The notes under the pieces: model-generated
The model's input: the letters and a program-made list of their open reading frames with translations, nothing else
Told to the model about the DNA's origin: nothing
The model's database searches: none
Part shown: positions 8,856 to 17,967 of the stretch, piece after piece
Position numbering within the stretch: the first letter of the stretch is position 1
How the letters are laid out: each line of letters starts with the position of its first letter
From: Mucilaginibacter sp. OK268
GTDB taxonomy: Bacteria > Bacteroidota > Bacteroidia > Sphingobacteriales > Sphingobacteriaceae
NCBI RefSeq assembly: GCF_900103125.1
Contig: NZ_FNJV01000001.1
Span: 1,302,001-1,366,000, forward strand
Length of the DNA stretch: 64,000 nucleotides
Direction of reading: 5' to 3'
Program-made: the position numbers and the translations under genes

Positions 8856-11408
8856 TTAATTAGAAAAATCATGATTAGAAAATATTTCAGGACTCAACCC
8901 GCATTCACGCAGAGCTCTGGAATTGCTGTACGCCAGTTGTTTATAAAAGGCCTCATCCTGATTTACAATAGCGGGACTATTTATCAATAAGTTTATGGTA
9001 AATACCTTTGCAAACTTGTTCCCTGATTTTTCTGTAGCCTGGTTTAAATATTTAAAATATCCGGGGATGGAATTGTATTCGTTGTTAAGAATAGCTTTTT
9101 TAATTTTGAGGCTGTAAAACGCCAGTTTCATGTATGGGGTAAACGAATTTTCTTTTGTTTTAAATAGTTCAGAAATATGATCATGGATAGTTTTAAGCTC
9201 TTTTACTCTTCCTAATAAAAAGTACGAATCGGCCAGTAGTATTTTTAAAAAGAAATTATAGCCCGTAGCTTCCATTGAATCTTTAAAATGCACTTTTTGA
9301 AGCGCATTGATGTACCTGAGCATTTTCCTGGGTTTCTGGCATATTAAAAGGGTATAGCCAGCCAATAAGTAAACAAGATCATTCCCCTGGCTGTAACGCA
9401 GATTTCCGGTTTGTTTTGGCGGGTTAAAATAAAATCTGGTAATGGTAACAAAGAAGTCTTTTTTTATAATGCCGTATCTGAAAAAGTAATATATGGTATT
9501 AAGGCACTCTAACGGGCTTATGGTAAACTCCTGGTAATCCTCATGCGAAAAAGCGTTGAGCTTTATTAAATAAGCCTCCAGCGAGGACAGATCTAATTGC
9601 AGTACAGCTATAATAGCCAGGGCGCTATTGGTCAGGATCTTTTTGTAGTTAGATAGCTCGAATTTTAGCAATGATTGCAAAGTTTTTTTGTAATCGGGAG
9701 TTATCAGTTCAAGTCCAAGAAAGTAGTAAAACAGCCCATCACTGCAATCTTGTTTAAAGTAATTGGCCATGGCACCCGTATTGTTTTGAACCAGGTGGGC
9801 TTTATTAAGCATATCTCCCAGGAAAACAACCAGGTCTGATCTTTCCCTGGGGTTAAGGTCAGCTTTGGAAAGTGCCGAAAAATTCTCCTGCTGTCCGTTT
9901 TTCATCGCATGCATAACGCACCACTTAATGATGGGTACTTTAAGCTCATTGTTAGAAAATAACAGGTTAATAGCTTTTATCAGGTTTCCGTCAAAAGTGT
10001 TGTTATTGTCGTATAATAATTTATTGGCTATGGCCAGTTCTAAAAAATTATTATTCCCGAATTGAACGTAAGTATTAAACTGAGCATCATTGCTTGTATT
10101 GGTTTCTTTTAAAAAACCAATGCTTAATAAATCTTTATAAGCTTGATTATATTGACTGAACAGATCATTTACCCTTAATTTATCCACATCATACTCACGC
10201 CTTTTAAAATCCATGTTTTCGATAAGCCCTTTTAACAGCAGGGTTTTATCTGCAGCGTGGTGCCCCAGGTAAATTTTATTAAATATAAAATTGGAGATCA
10301 GATCGTAAATGGAAGTATGATCGATATTATTAAGCGAAAAGTTGTCCTTATGCTGTTTATAATAAAACTGGAAGTAGAGCGGGTGATTAAAACTGCTGGC
10401 AACCTCGGCCGGTATCAGCGTTTGCATTTCCGGGTTAATGTTGAGACATAGCTCTTTTATTTCCTGTAAGTTGAAGAGCGGTACATTGCTGTTTAATTGC
10501 GGATCAATGATCGTGCCGATAAACCATTTGGGGTGATCAGGATCCAGTACATGCCGGTTGTTAATCCAGTTTGCAGATCGCATGGTTAAAACCATCTTAA
10601 ACCATTTGTGCGCTTGATAAAATGAAAAAATGTCCATTAACTGGTCAAGTAACAATTGAAACCAGTTGTTTTTAAACATATGTTCATCCAGGCCATCAAT
10701 AATAAGGTAAAAGTTACCTTCCTTACGCTTATTTTCATCAAGCAGGGAAATAATATCTTCTTCAAGTGTATAGCCCAATAAGGCCAACAGCCAGTCGTTA
10801 AAGTCCTTCCCGCTGATCAAAACATTCATTAAGGCATTACTGCTGAAAAAAAGGATGATATCATTGCTACCCGATGTAATATTCAGCGCCTGTCTTTCAT
10901 CTACCCAATGGCACAGCGCTATGGTTTTACCATAGGAAGGAGGGGCTAGTAAAACTGTTGCTGCGTAGTCGCCTTTTAAAAATTCATCAAAATGTTTTTC
11001 GAGAAAGCTTCTTTTGATGCTCTGATTAAACGGAATGCCTGATTTGTTTTTTAAGGCCTGTAGCGTAAAATTAGTGATCTTGGCAGCTTTTTGACTCAAA
11101 GAATCCCAATCAGCATTTTTGTGATTGCTGTTAGTATGTTGTTTGTCCTGTTTTTTACAAAAGTCGTCCCAGCCATTATATCCGCAATAGTTTGATAAAA
11201 CATCTATGGTAAATAGCGATGGTTTAAATTTACTTAGCGCAAAGCCATAGATCCGTTTTAAAGTAGTCTCGCTTACAGTATGGCTTGTTTTATTACTGAT
11301 TTGGGCCGAAAGTGTTTTACAATCACTTGCCTGGATGCGGGTAAGGTGTGAGTTTTCTAAAACATACGATTTTAATAATTCAAATAGCTGCGATGAAAAG
11401 GCTGTCAT
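8856..11408 (-). CDS. STAND/NACHT-like P-loop NTPase with N-terminal helical domain
   Basis: 850 residues, ATG start, no signal peptide. Residues 1-90 form a helical domain with SETTLKRIYGFA (46-57) and YCGYNGWDDFC (74-84), a pattern I know from the N-termini of other uncharacterised Bacteroidota proteins. The NTPase core follows: a Walker A variant LAPPSYGKT (154-162, first Gly replaced by Ala), a Walker B FYLIIDGLDEH (233-243) with the NACHT-style D-G-L-D-E, and a sensor-like strand MVLTMRSANW (272-281). The remaining 500 residues are Leu- and aromatic-rich helices, probably TPR-like sensor repeats. Such switches act in regulation or in antiphage defence. No effector domain (nuclease, TIR, protease) is recognised. 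The gene is monocistronic and divergent from the exopolysaccharide locus. Its job is unknown. Confidence 0.7.
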   Translation of the reverse strand: MTAFSSQLFELLKSYVLENSHLTRIQASDCKTLSAQISNKTSHTVSETTLKRIYGFALSKFKPSLFTIDVLSNYCGYNGWDDFCKKQDKQHTNSNHKNADWDSLSQKAAKITNFTLQALKNKSGIPFNQSIKRSFLEKHFDEFLKGDYAATVLLAPPSYGKTIALCHWVDERQALNITSGSNDIILFFSSNALMNVLISGKDFNDWLLALLGYTLEEDIISLLDENKRKEGNFYLIIDGLDEHMFKNNWFQLLLDQLMDIFSFYQAHKWFKMVLTMRSANWINNRHVLDPDHPKWFIGTIIDPQLNSNVPLFNLQEIKELCLNINPEMQTLIPAEVASSFNHPLYFQFYYKQHKDNFSLNNIDHTSIYDLISNFIFNKIYLGHHAADKTLLLKGLIENMDFKRREYDVDKLRVNDLFSQYNQAYKDLLSIGFLKETNTSNDAQFNTYVQFGNNNFLELAIANKLLYDNNNTFDGNLIKAINLLFSNNELKVPIIKWCVMHAMKNGQQENFSALSKADLNPRERSDLVVFLGDMLNKAHLVQNNTGAMANYFKQDCSDGLFYYFLGLELITPDYKKTLQSLLKFELSNYKKILTNSALAIIAVLQLDLSSLEAYLIKLNAFSHEDYQEFTISPLECLNTIYYFFRYGIIKKDFFVTITRFYFNPPKQTGNLRYSQGNDLVYLLAGYTLLICQKPRKMLRYINALQKVHFKDSMEATGYNFFLKILLADSYFLLGRVKELKTIHDHISELFKTKENSFTPYMKLAFYSLKIKKAILNNEYNSIPGYFKYLNQATEKSGNKFAKVFTINLLINSPAIVNQDEAFYKQLAYSNSRALRECGLSPEIFSNHDFSN

Positions 11409-11742
11409 ATTATTAAAAAGTATCGGGCATATGGCTTTTAATGAATATTTTATTGATAATCAAAACACCATCACCCTACATTATAAGTTTTAGTTGATCA
11501 GTAGGTTAATTATAAGTTTATGAATGTATGTAATTTTATAGCCTAACATTTTATTTCCGCTCTTAATGAACGAAATGAATGTTTCTATTGATTTTATTCA
11601 TTTTTCCTGTTAAATGAACAATTATACAGGATATTTTTATTCATAAATTGCTGTTCGGGGGCGATACAGTAATTATGTGGATTATTGGACCGGTTGCCTA
11701 TAGGTTAATTTATTGCCTATAGGGCGTTTTTTTGTTCGCTTG
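11409..11742. other. 334-bp spacer upstream of the STAND gene, with TTGTTCATT-type motifs
   Basis: No ORF. It carries, on the minus strand, TTGTTCATT (11613-11621) and CGTTCATT (11565-11572). It also carries the plus-strand 11-mer TTTTATTCATT (11592-11602), which recurs exactly at 12034-12044 upstream of the wzc-like gene. These resemble the motif upstream of the polysaccharide units. The 3' end of the spacer holds a small hairpin listed separately. Confidence 0.4.
11697..11733 (+). terminator. Terminator-like hairpin with no assigned gene
   Basis: Two copies of the self-complementary octamer CCTATAGG (11697-11704 and 11716-11723) form an 8-bp stem, followed by GCG and a 7-T run. It is oriented for plus-strand transcription, yet no plus-strand gene lies upstream for several kilobases. 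It could end an unannotated small RNA or block antisense reads into the small gene at 11743. Function is unproven. Confidence 0.4.
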
Positions 11743-11946
11743 TTATAAAAGCGAAAAAATAGATACCGCGCAAATTAATACATGGAAAATACCCATCACC
11801 AATAAATCCGATTGTTCGTCGGTAAGGATGTTTCCTGGTGCTTTAATACTTAGTTTTTTTAATTTCACAAAGCCATAAATACCTGTTATGGCAGCTAAGA
11901 TCACGGCAAGTGCCGCAACCTTGTCACTTGTAATGTTATTTATCAT
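11743..11946 (-). CDS. Small two-helix membrane protein, unknown function
   Basis: 67 residues, ATG start. Two hydrophobic segments are visible, about residues 10-27 (VAALAVILAAITGIYGFV) and 49-67 (LVMGIFHVLICAVSIFSLL), separated by a basic then polar loop. No family is recognised. It stands alone on the minus strand between the STAND gene and the polysaccharide locus. The regular hydrophobic/basic pattern and a clean ATG favour a real gene, but its short length leaves doubt. No function is assigned. Confidence 0.5.
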   Translation of the reverse strand: MINNITSDKVAALAVILAAITGIYGFVKLKKLSIKAPGNILTDEQSDLLVMGIFHVLICAVSIFSLL

Positions 11947-12029
11947 AAGTCGGTTTTTAGGTTAAAATCCGCTTGGTGGCTTAATAAAGGTTATGCATAG
12001 TTATGTATAAAGCTCATATAGGAGGTTTG

Positions 12030-12071
12030 TTTATTTTATTCATTATTATAAACTTGTTCACATTGTTCATT
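12030..12071 (+). promoter_or_regulatory. Candidate operator upstream of the polysaccharide operon
   Basis: Contains TTTATTTTATTCATT (12030-12044), then TTGTTCACAT (12054-12063) overlapping TTGTTCATT (12063-12071). A closely matching pair of elements lies at 23249-23292 upstream of the second polysaccharide unit, with the two parts 10 bp further apart. It sits 160-200 bp before the wzc-like start in a 285-bp spacer with no other gene. The binding protein is unknown. Confidence 0.4.
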
Positions 12072-12231
12072 CTGTTAACTTCCCCTTCAAGCCAGTCTTT
12101 TGAGCTTAACTTTCCTATAGCTAAAACCGTATTACTTTACAATTTGATACCGGGTTACGTATCGATAAATCTTGCGGATTAATAATAAAAAAGAACACCT
12201 TAACACCTTGTACTTATATTAAAAAAAACAG

Positions 12232-14634
12232 ATGGATAATACAGACATTTTGGCCGAAAAACTTGATTTTACATACAAGAAAGAAGAAGGGCCCAGCGAT
12301 GTAAGAGGGTTAATCGCTTTGTGCCTTAATTATTGGTATGTATTTGCATTAAGCATCATTGCTTGCCTGATAGCCGGATTCGTTTATATACAGTATAGTC
12401 CGAATCAATGGAGCATATTGGGTAAGGTAATTGTTGAAGATGAGCAGGGTACTCCGGAGAAAGCGTTGACCAATGGATTGAACGCCGACCTGGCCTCACT
12501 GTTTGATGTAAAGAGCAATGCCGATAATGAGGTTAAAATATTAAAATCAACAAGTCTTATAAACCGCACGGTTGCCAAGCTAAACCTGAATATTCATGTG
12601 CTGGATAACAATGGCTGGAAAAGCTTTGAAATACATGACAACGCGCCCTTCTCGGTATTTGTTGATTACAAAAAGAAAGATATCCGTTTTAGTAAGTACA
12701 AAATAGCTATACTCAGCAATACAACTTTCCGGATTAAGAACAGTAAAGAGGATCTGGATATTAACGGCGAGTTTGGGAAACCAATTCAGCTTGGTCAGTA
12801 CGATCTTACCTTAAACAAAACCGACAAATTTAAACCTTCCGGATATTACAAGTTAAATATCCAGTCAAAAAAACAGGCCGCAAAAGATCTGACCGATAAC
12901 TTAGCTGCCGGGCTTGATGATAAACAAGCCACGGTGATAAACCTGCAGCTAAGCTATGAAAACCCGGATCATGGTGAATTGATTTTGCAAACGTTGATGG
13001 AGATGTACCTGCAAAGCAACTTATCTAATAAGATACGTAAGGCCGATAGCACCATGAAATTCATCAATGCCCGCTTGTTGGTTGTTGGGGACGAGCTTGG
13101 TAAAGTTGAAAAAAACCTGGAGCAATATAAGGTTCAGAATAAAATATCAGATATCAACGCGCAATCAAAAGCACTTGTTGAGGGAGCTAATCAGTATCAG
13201 AGTAAACTGAATGATAACTCGGTGCAATTGGCAGTAGTAAATGATCTGTACAAATATGTAAATGATGCCAATAACCCGCAGGTTGTACCAAGCTCGCTGA
13301 TAACCAAGGATGTTGCCTTTGGGACCGCCATAAATGCCTATAATGAAATGCTTTTACGGAAAGAACAGCTTAAGCTAAACCTTACTGATAACAGCACCAT
13401 CATACAAAACCTTAACCAGCAAATTGAACTGTCCCGCCGGTCATTGATGGCGAGCATTAAAAATTATCGTAACAGTTTGGAGGTTTCGCAACAGACATTC
13501 AAAAAGCAAAACTCATTTATCGAAAACAAGATATCTGATGCCCCGGTAAAAGAGCGGATCTATCTGGATTACTCCAGACAGCAAAGCTTAAAACAGGATC
13601 TTTACTTATTTCTGCTGCAGAAAAAAGAAGAGACAGCCATCTCTCAAAATGCAACCATGTCAAGCGTACGCATATTGGATGTTGCAGAGAGTAGTGAAAA
13701 ACCTTTCGCACCGAAACAATCGTTGATATACCTTATCGCTTTGTTTGCAGGCATCTTTTTACCGGCCACGGGCTTAAGTATAAAAGAGATGCTGAATATC
13801 AAGATTAACAGTAAGGCTGATATTGAAAAACATACCAGTGTGCCGTTGCTGGGCGAAATAAGCCGGAACACCAACCGTAACAAGCTTTTAATATATAATG
13901 ATTTCCGCTCTATAGTTTCGGAAGAGATCAGGGCGGTACGTACCAACCTGAAATATGTTACGGAGAAAGGAAAGTCGAATGTGATCCTCTTTACCTCGAG
14001 TATGAGCGGGGAGGGCAAATCATTTATTTCCCTTAACCTGGGTAATTCCATAGCCATGTCTGGCAAAAAAGTAGTGTTACTTGAGCTTGATTTGCGCAAA
14101 CCAAGGCTGCTGAAAAATATCGGTGTCGAAAACGATCATGGTTTTACCAATTATGTAATTTCAAACGAAGAGGAAAGTATTGATAATTTGATCAAGCCTT
14201 CTACTTTTAATGAAAACTTCTTTTTCATATCATCGGGCCCTATCCCTCCGAACCCGACCGAGTTATTAATGCACGACAGGTTAAAAACCTTGATAGAAGA
14301 ACTGCGAACCAGGTTTGATTATGTGATCATTGATAGTGCCCCGGTAGGACTGGTTTCTGATGCGCTGATCATTGAAGAGTTTGTGGATATCACTTGTTAC
14401 GTAGTAAGGCAAAACTATACCTACAAATCACAACTGGGAATAGTTAACGATCTGCACAAATCAAAAAAGGCCAAACATCTATACCTTATCGTAAATGATA
14501 TTGAGCTTAAAAAGAACAGCATTACCGGTTATGGTCATGGTTACGGTAACTATGGTTACGGTTATGAAGGGATTGAAGATAAAGGGAATGCCCTGACATC
14601 CATTTTTAATAAAACAAAACAACCTAACACATAA
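12232..14634 (+). CDS. Wzc-like polysaccharide co-polymerase / tyrosine autokinase
   Basis: 800 residues. An N-terminal Wzz-type chain-length domain begins with a membrane helix at about 33-53 (WYVFALSIIACLIAGFVYIQY). A long periplasmic coiled-coil region follows, then a second helix at about 503-523 (LIYLIALFAGIFLPATG). The C-terminal cytoplasmic BY-kinase has Walker A SSMSGEGKS (about 587-595), Walker A' LLELDLRKPRL and Walker B YVIIDSAPVG (about 696). A Tyr-rich tail GYGHGYGNYGYGYEG carries five tyrosines, the expected autophosphorylation cluster. In Wzy-dependent pathways such proteins set chain length and couple polymerisation to export through Wza. It is the first gene of the plus-strand locus; wzx follows after 17 bp. 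Confidence 0.93.
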   Translation: MDNTDILAEKLDFTYKKEEGPSDVRGLIALCLNYWYVFALSIIACLIAGFVYIQYSPNQWSILGKVIVEDEQGTPEKALTNGLNADLASLFDVKSNADNEVKILKSTSLINRTVAKLNLNIHVLDNNGWKSFEIHDNAPFSVFVDYKKKDIRFSKYKIAILSNTTFRIKNSKEDLDINGEFGKPIQLGQYDLTLNKTDKFKPSGYYKLNIQSKKQAAKDLTDNLAAGLDDKQATVINLQLSYENPDHGELILQTLMEMYLQSNLSNKIRKADSTMKFINARLLVVGDELGKVEKNLEQYKVQNKISDINAQSKALVEGANQYQSKLNDNSVQLAVVNDLYKYVNDANNPQVVPSSLITKDVAFGTAINAYNEMLLRKEQLKLNLTDNSTIIQNLNQQIELSRRSLMASIKNYRNSLEVSQQTFKKQNSFIENKISDAPVKERIYLDYSRQQSLKQDLYLFLLQKKEETAISQNATMSSVRILDVAESSEKPFAPKQSLIYLIALFAGIFLPATGLSIKEMLNIKINSKADIEKHTSVPLLGEISRNTNRNKLLIYNDFRSIVSEEIRAVRTNLKYVTEKGKSNVILFTSSMSGEGKSFISLNLGNSIAMSGKKVVLLELDLRKPRLLKNIGVENDHGFTNYVISNEEESIDNLIKPSTFNENFFFISSGPIPPNPTELLMHDRLKTLIEELRTRFDYVIIDSAPVGLVSDALIIEEFVDITCYVVRQNYTYKSQLGIVNDLHKSKKAKHLYLIVNDIELKKNSITGYGHGYGNYGYGYEGIEDKGNALTSIFNKTKQPNT

Positions 14635-14651
14635 AATATAGCAGATAAGTT

Positions 14652-16013
14652 ATGTTACAGGCTATACAAACTCATGTTCAGCGCTTTTTTACAAAGGGAC
14701 ACGAGCGTTCTTTGAAAACCAAAAAGAATATCATTCAATCAGTTTTGTTGAAGGGGGGCAGCGTGGCTATTTCGTTGTTACTCATCCCGCTTACTATCAA
14801 GTACATTAACCCAACTCAATATGGTATCTGGCTAACGCTGAGCTCCATTATAACCTGGGCCGGTTTGTTTGATATGGGGCTTGGGAACGGGTTGCGTAAT
14901 AAGCTTGCAGCCATGATATCATTGGGCGATGTTTCGTCGGCAAAAAGTTATGTTAGCTCAACCTACGCGTTGTTGTTTATTATATCAAGCATCATGTTTG
15001 TAGTGTTTTATTTTGTTAACCCCTACATCAAATGGCAGCAGATATTAAACGCGCATAACACACCAGCAGGGTACCTGAGCATGATCGTACTGATCGTGTT
15101 CGCGTTTTTTTGTTTTCAGTTTGTAATACAACTGATCAATAACGTTTTAACGGCAAATCAGGCCCCGGCCAAAACCGCTTTTTTAAACCTCATGGGGCAA
15201 ATATTATCGCTTGTAGCGGTACTGTTTTTAATGCGGGTTAAACAGGGCGAATTGCTTGATGTGGTTATTATCATAGCCGGTTTGCCATTAGTAGTATTGG
15301 TAGCGGGCAGCATCTGGTACTATAATAGTAGCTATAAGGAGCTTGCACCGAGCTTTGGGTCGATTAACTTAAAACACGCCAAAGAGTTGCTGGGTGTAGG
15401 CGGAGGGTTTTTTATTATACAAATAAACGCCCTGGTGCTTTATGAAACAGACAATATTGTGATCACCCAGTTATTTGGCCCTAAGGAGGTAACTACTTTT
15501 AATGTGGCTTACAAGTTGTTTTCGGTGATCCTGATGTTCTTTGTTATTGTGATAACGCCATTTTGGAGCGCTTTTACTGAAGCGTATACCAAAAATGACC
15601 TGGAGTGGATCAAAAACGCAGTTGCCAAAATAAATAAACTATGGATAGCCCTTAGCTTTTGTGCTATATGCCTGCTCATCGTATCACCCTGGTTATATCG
15701 CCTGTGGCTGGGGAAAACGATAACAGTACCCATTTTGCTATCCATAGCCATGTGCCTTTATACTATTACCATTATATGGCAAGCCATACATGTACAGCTT
15801 TTAAACGGGATAGGTAAAATAAAGCTTCAGTTGTATGTGGGTATTGTTGGTTCCATAGTAAACGTGCCACTATCAGTTTTTTTAGGTAAAAAGATAGGAG
15901 TGGCCGGGGTAACACTATCCAATGTTATTTTATTTATCATCATGGGAGTGCTTTTTTCTATACAAACAAAAAAAATAATTAATAAAACGGCTACCGGCAT
16001 TTTTAATGCCTGA
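14652..16013 (+). CDS. Wzx-like oligosaccharide flippase
   Basis: 453 residues with about 12-14 hydrophobic helices spread over the whole length. The N-terminal pattern KKNIIQSVLLKGGSVAISLLLIPLTIKYINPTQYGIWLTLSSI is typical of the MATE-fold polysaccharide transporter family (PF01943-like): a Gly-rich first helix followed by a Y-G-I-W turn. It moves undecaprenyl-linked repeat units across the inner membrane. It lies 17 bp after the Wzc-like gene, and the polymerase, transferases and acyltransferases follow on the same strand. That context supports Wzx over a drug-exporting MATE protein. Confidence 0.9.
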   Translation: MLQAIQTHVQRFFTKGHERSLKTKKNIIQSVLLKGGSVAISLLLIPLTIKYINPTQYGIWLTLSSIITWAGLFDMGLGNGLRNKLAAMISLGDVSSAKSYVSSTYALLFIISSIMFVVFYFVNPYIKWQQILNAHNTPAGYLSMIVLIVFAFFCFQFVIQLINNVLTANQAPAKTAFLNLMGQILSLVAVLFLMRVKQGELLDVVIIIAGLPLVVLVAGSIWYYNSSYKELAPSFGSINLKHAKELLGVGGGFFIIQINALVLYETDNIVITQLFGPKEVTTFNVAYKLFSVILMFFVIVITPFWSAFTEAYTKNDLEWIKNAVAKINKLWIALSFCAICLLIVSPWLYRLWLGKTITVPILLSIAMCLYTITIIWQAIHVQLLNGIGKIKLQLYVGIVGSIVNVPLSVFLGKKIGVAGVTLSNVILFIIMGVLFSIQTKKIINKTATGIFNA

Positions 16014-16050
16014 TACGGGCCAGGGGTGAAATATTATTATCAGGTTGATC

Positions 16051-16689
16051 ATGTATTATATCAGGAAGTTTTACAGGTTGTTACGGGTGCTCTACTATAA
16101 AATGGCACGTCAATACTCGTGGCTGATCAGCAGTTTTAAATTTTATTTGAACGGCGTAAAATATCACCGCGACTTTGTTGGTTTTGGCATCCCCATATTG
16201 GACATTAACATGCAGGGAACTTTCTCCATTGGCCGGAGGTTTTGGTTTAATAGCGGTAAATATCATGCCATGGGAGGCCGGCAGCAGCAATGCTACTTTG
16301 TGGTGGCCAAAGGCGGCGAGTTATCCATTGGTGACAATGTGGGTGTTACCTCGGTAGCTTTTATTTGCCACAATAAAATAAGCATCGGTAATAACGTAAA
16401 AATAGGTATCAATACGGTTATCTATGATACCGACTTCCATTCGCTTGACGCACGGATGAGGAATAGCTATCCCGAACGGCTGGATGGTGTAAAAACAAAG
16501 CCGGTTATTATTCGTGACGGCGCTTTTATAGGTGGGCACAGTACTATTTTAAAAGGAGTAACCATTGGTAAAAACTCTATTGTAGGGGCAGGCTCAGTCG
16601 TGTTTGAAGATATTCCGGATGAGCAGGTTTGGGCAGGGAACCCAGCCCGGTACGTGCGCGATAATTTTGTTTATGCAACAACGGCTTAA
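16051..16689 (+). CDS. Hexapeptide-repeat acyltransferase (WbbJ/LbH type)
   Basis: About 212 residues from the ATG at 16051; a TTG six bases upstream is also in frame. The C-terminal two thirds show left-handed beta-helix hexapeptide repeats, for example ISIGNNVKIGINTVIYDTDFHSL, then GAFIGGHSTILKGVTIGKNSIVGAGSVV and the closing GNPARYV. The D-x-D-F-H-S-L turn supplies the usual catalytic His of sugar O-acetyltransferases. It probably acetylates a hydroxyl of the repeat unit. It lies between the flippase and the polymerase. It is one of four such enzymes in the locus; acceptor position and acyl group are unknown. Confidence 0.85.
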   Translation: MYYIRKFYRLLRVLYYKMARQYSWLISSFKFYLNGVKYHRDFVGFGIPILDINMQGTFSIGRRFWFNSGKYHAMGGRQQQCYFVVAKGGELSIGDNVGVTSVAFICHNKISIGNNVKIGINTVIYDTDFHSLDARMRNSYPERLDGVKTKPVIIRDGAFIGGHSTILKGVTIGKNSIVGAGSVVFEDIPDEQVWAGNPARYVRDNFVYATTA

Positions 16690-16701
16690 ATATTAAGGAA
16701 A

Positions 16702-17967
16702 ATGATCAATCGTATATATCCACTTTTATTGCTGGTGCTTATTATGGCCTCGTTTTTTCATATGCAGGCCATAGTAATAGTTATTGCGTTGCTGATCATT
16801 TTTATGCCCTTAAAACATCGTTTGGCCGCTGTTAAAGCCGCCCGTGTTTTTGCCATTTTATTATTGCCCGTGTTATTCGCCCTGATAGTTGGTTATGAGA
16901 ACGATAATTATCTTATCGTAAAAGATTTCTACTACTTCAGTATACCTGTGCTGTTTATACTGTCGGGTATTGTACTGGCCTGCCGGCTTGATATCGAAAA
17001 ATTCTTAAAAACGCTGGTTTACGCAGGGCTGATCACATCGGTATTGGTAACGGCCATATCGGTATCCTACATGGGGATCAGCGCTTTATTCGATCCATAC
17101 TCGGCCCACTATGCCATGGGTATTGTAGGTGCTCCCGGCCCCCCAATGGGATTGGCGTGTTTGCTGTTTACCTGGAAGTTTAATATCAGGTTGTTTAAAC
17201 CTCACTGGTTTAAATTATTTATGGCCGTAAACGCATTTGGGATTTACATGTGTGCCTCCCGTACCTACTTTATCATCATGGTATGTTTTGCCCTGCTCAT
17301 GGTGGCTGATAAGGTTAAAAAGATCTGGATAATCCCCACTATCTTCTTCCTGGTTATGCTGATCGCCTTGATACCGACCGATATTTTTCAGGCTACCTCG
17401 TCCGAAACTTTTATGAGCAAATTGCTGGGTTCATTTAATGAGCTAAAAATGGGCGATTATAATACCGAGCAGGATATCAATATGAAATACCGTGGCTATG
17501 AATCGTTCATGGCGTTGAAGAGCTATATGGAGGGCGATACCAAAGACTGGATATTTGGAGGCTTAGGTAAAACCGTCGATCTGAAAACCTTTGTACGCCT
17601 GGGCGAGGATACCGATTTTCAGTTTATTCCGGTTTTGCATAATGGCTGGCTTTATCTGCTGGTAAAAATGGGTATAGCAGGTGTATTTACCTATATCGTG
17701 ATATTTTTTAGACTGATCATCAAAAACTGGCGAAAGTACGCCGATAGTACGGCCAAACCGGCTATCAGGCTGTTCGCTGCTTTGAGTATTGGTTGCATAT
17801 TTAGTCTGCTGCTTACCAATTATATTGTTACCGCGTTATTTAATGCCGAAATGTGTATTGTGATGATCACATTAGGCTATAGTTACCTCAATTTCAACTC
17901 GCTGGTTTTTAAACAGGAACAACGTGAAAAAGAAAAAGTGCAGGCCTATCAGTTTGAAGCCGCTTAA
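16702..17967 (+). CDS. Wzy-like O-antigen/exopolysaccharide polymerase
   Basis: 421 residues with about ten to twelve membrane segments and one larger hydrophilic loop at about 250-310, the topology expected of the Wzy/WaaL group (Wzy_C-like). It contains the sequence LHNGWLYLLVKMGIAGVF near residue 315, resembling the H-N-x-(Y/W)-L segment common in this group. It would join flipped repeat units in the periplasm. Its start is 12 bp after the acyltransferase, and its stop overlaps the next ATG by one base (TAATG), suggesting translational coupling. Polymerase is preferred over ligase because the locus has Wzx, Wzc and Wza. Confidence 0.8.
   Translation: MINRIYPLLLLVLIMASFFHMQAIVIVIALLIIFMPLKHRLAAVKAARVFAILLLPVLFALIVGYENDNYLIVKDFYYFSIPVLFILSGIVLACRLDIEKFLKTLVYAGLITSVLVTAISVSYMGISALFDPYSAHYAMGIVGAPGPPMGLACLLFTWKFNIRLFKPHWFKLFMAVNAFGIYMCASRTYFIIMVCFALLMVADKVKKIWIIPTIFFLVMLIALIPTDIFQATSSETFMSKLLGSFNELKMGDYNTEQDINMKYRGYESFMALKSYMEGDTKDWIFGGLGKTVDLKTFVRLGEDTDFQFIPVLHNGWLYLLVKMGIAGVFTYIVIFFRLIIKNWRKYADSTAKPAIRLFAALSIGCIFSLLLTNYIVTALFNAEMCIVMITLGYSYLNFNSLVFKQEQREKEKVQAYQFEAA

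Noticed and set aside
8856..11408. Calling the STAND NTPase a proven antiphage (Avs or bNACHT) protein
   Set aside because: The core fits the clade, but no effector domain, partner gene or defence-island context is visible. The neighbours are nutrient uptake and polysaccharide genes.
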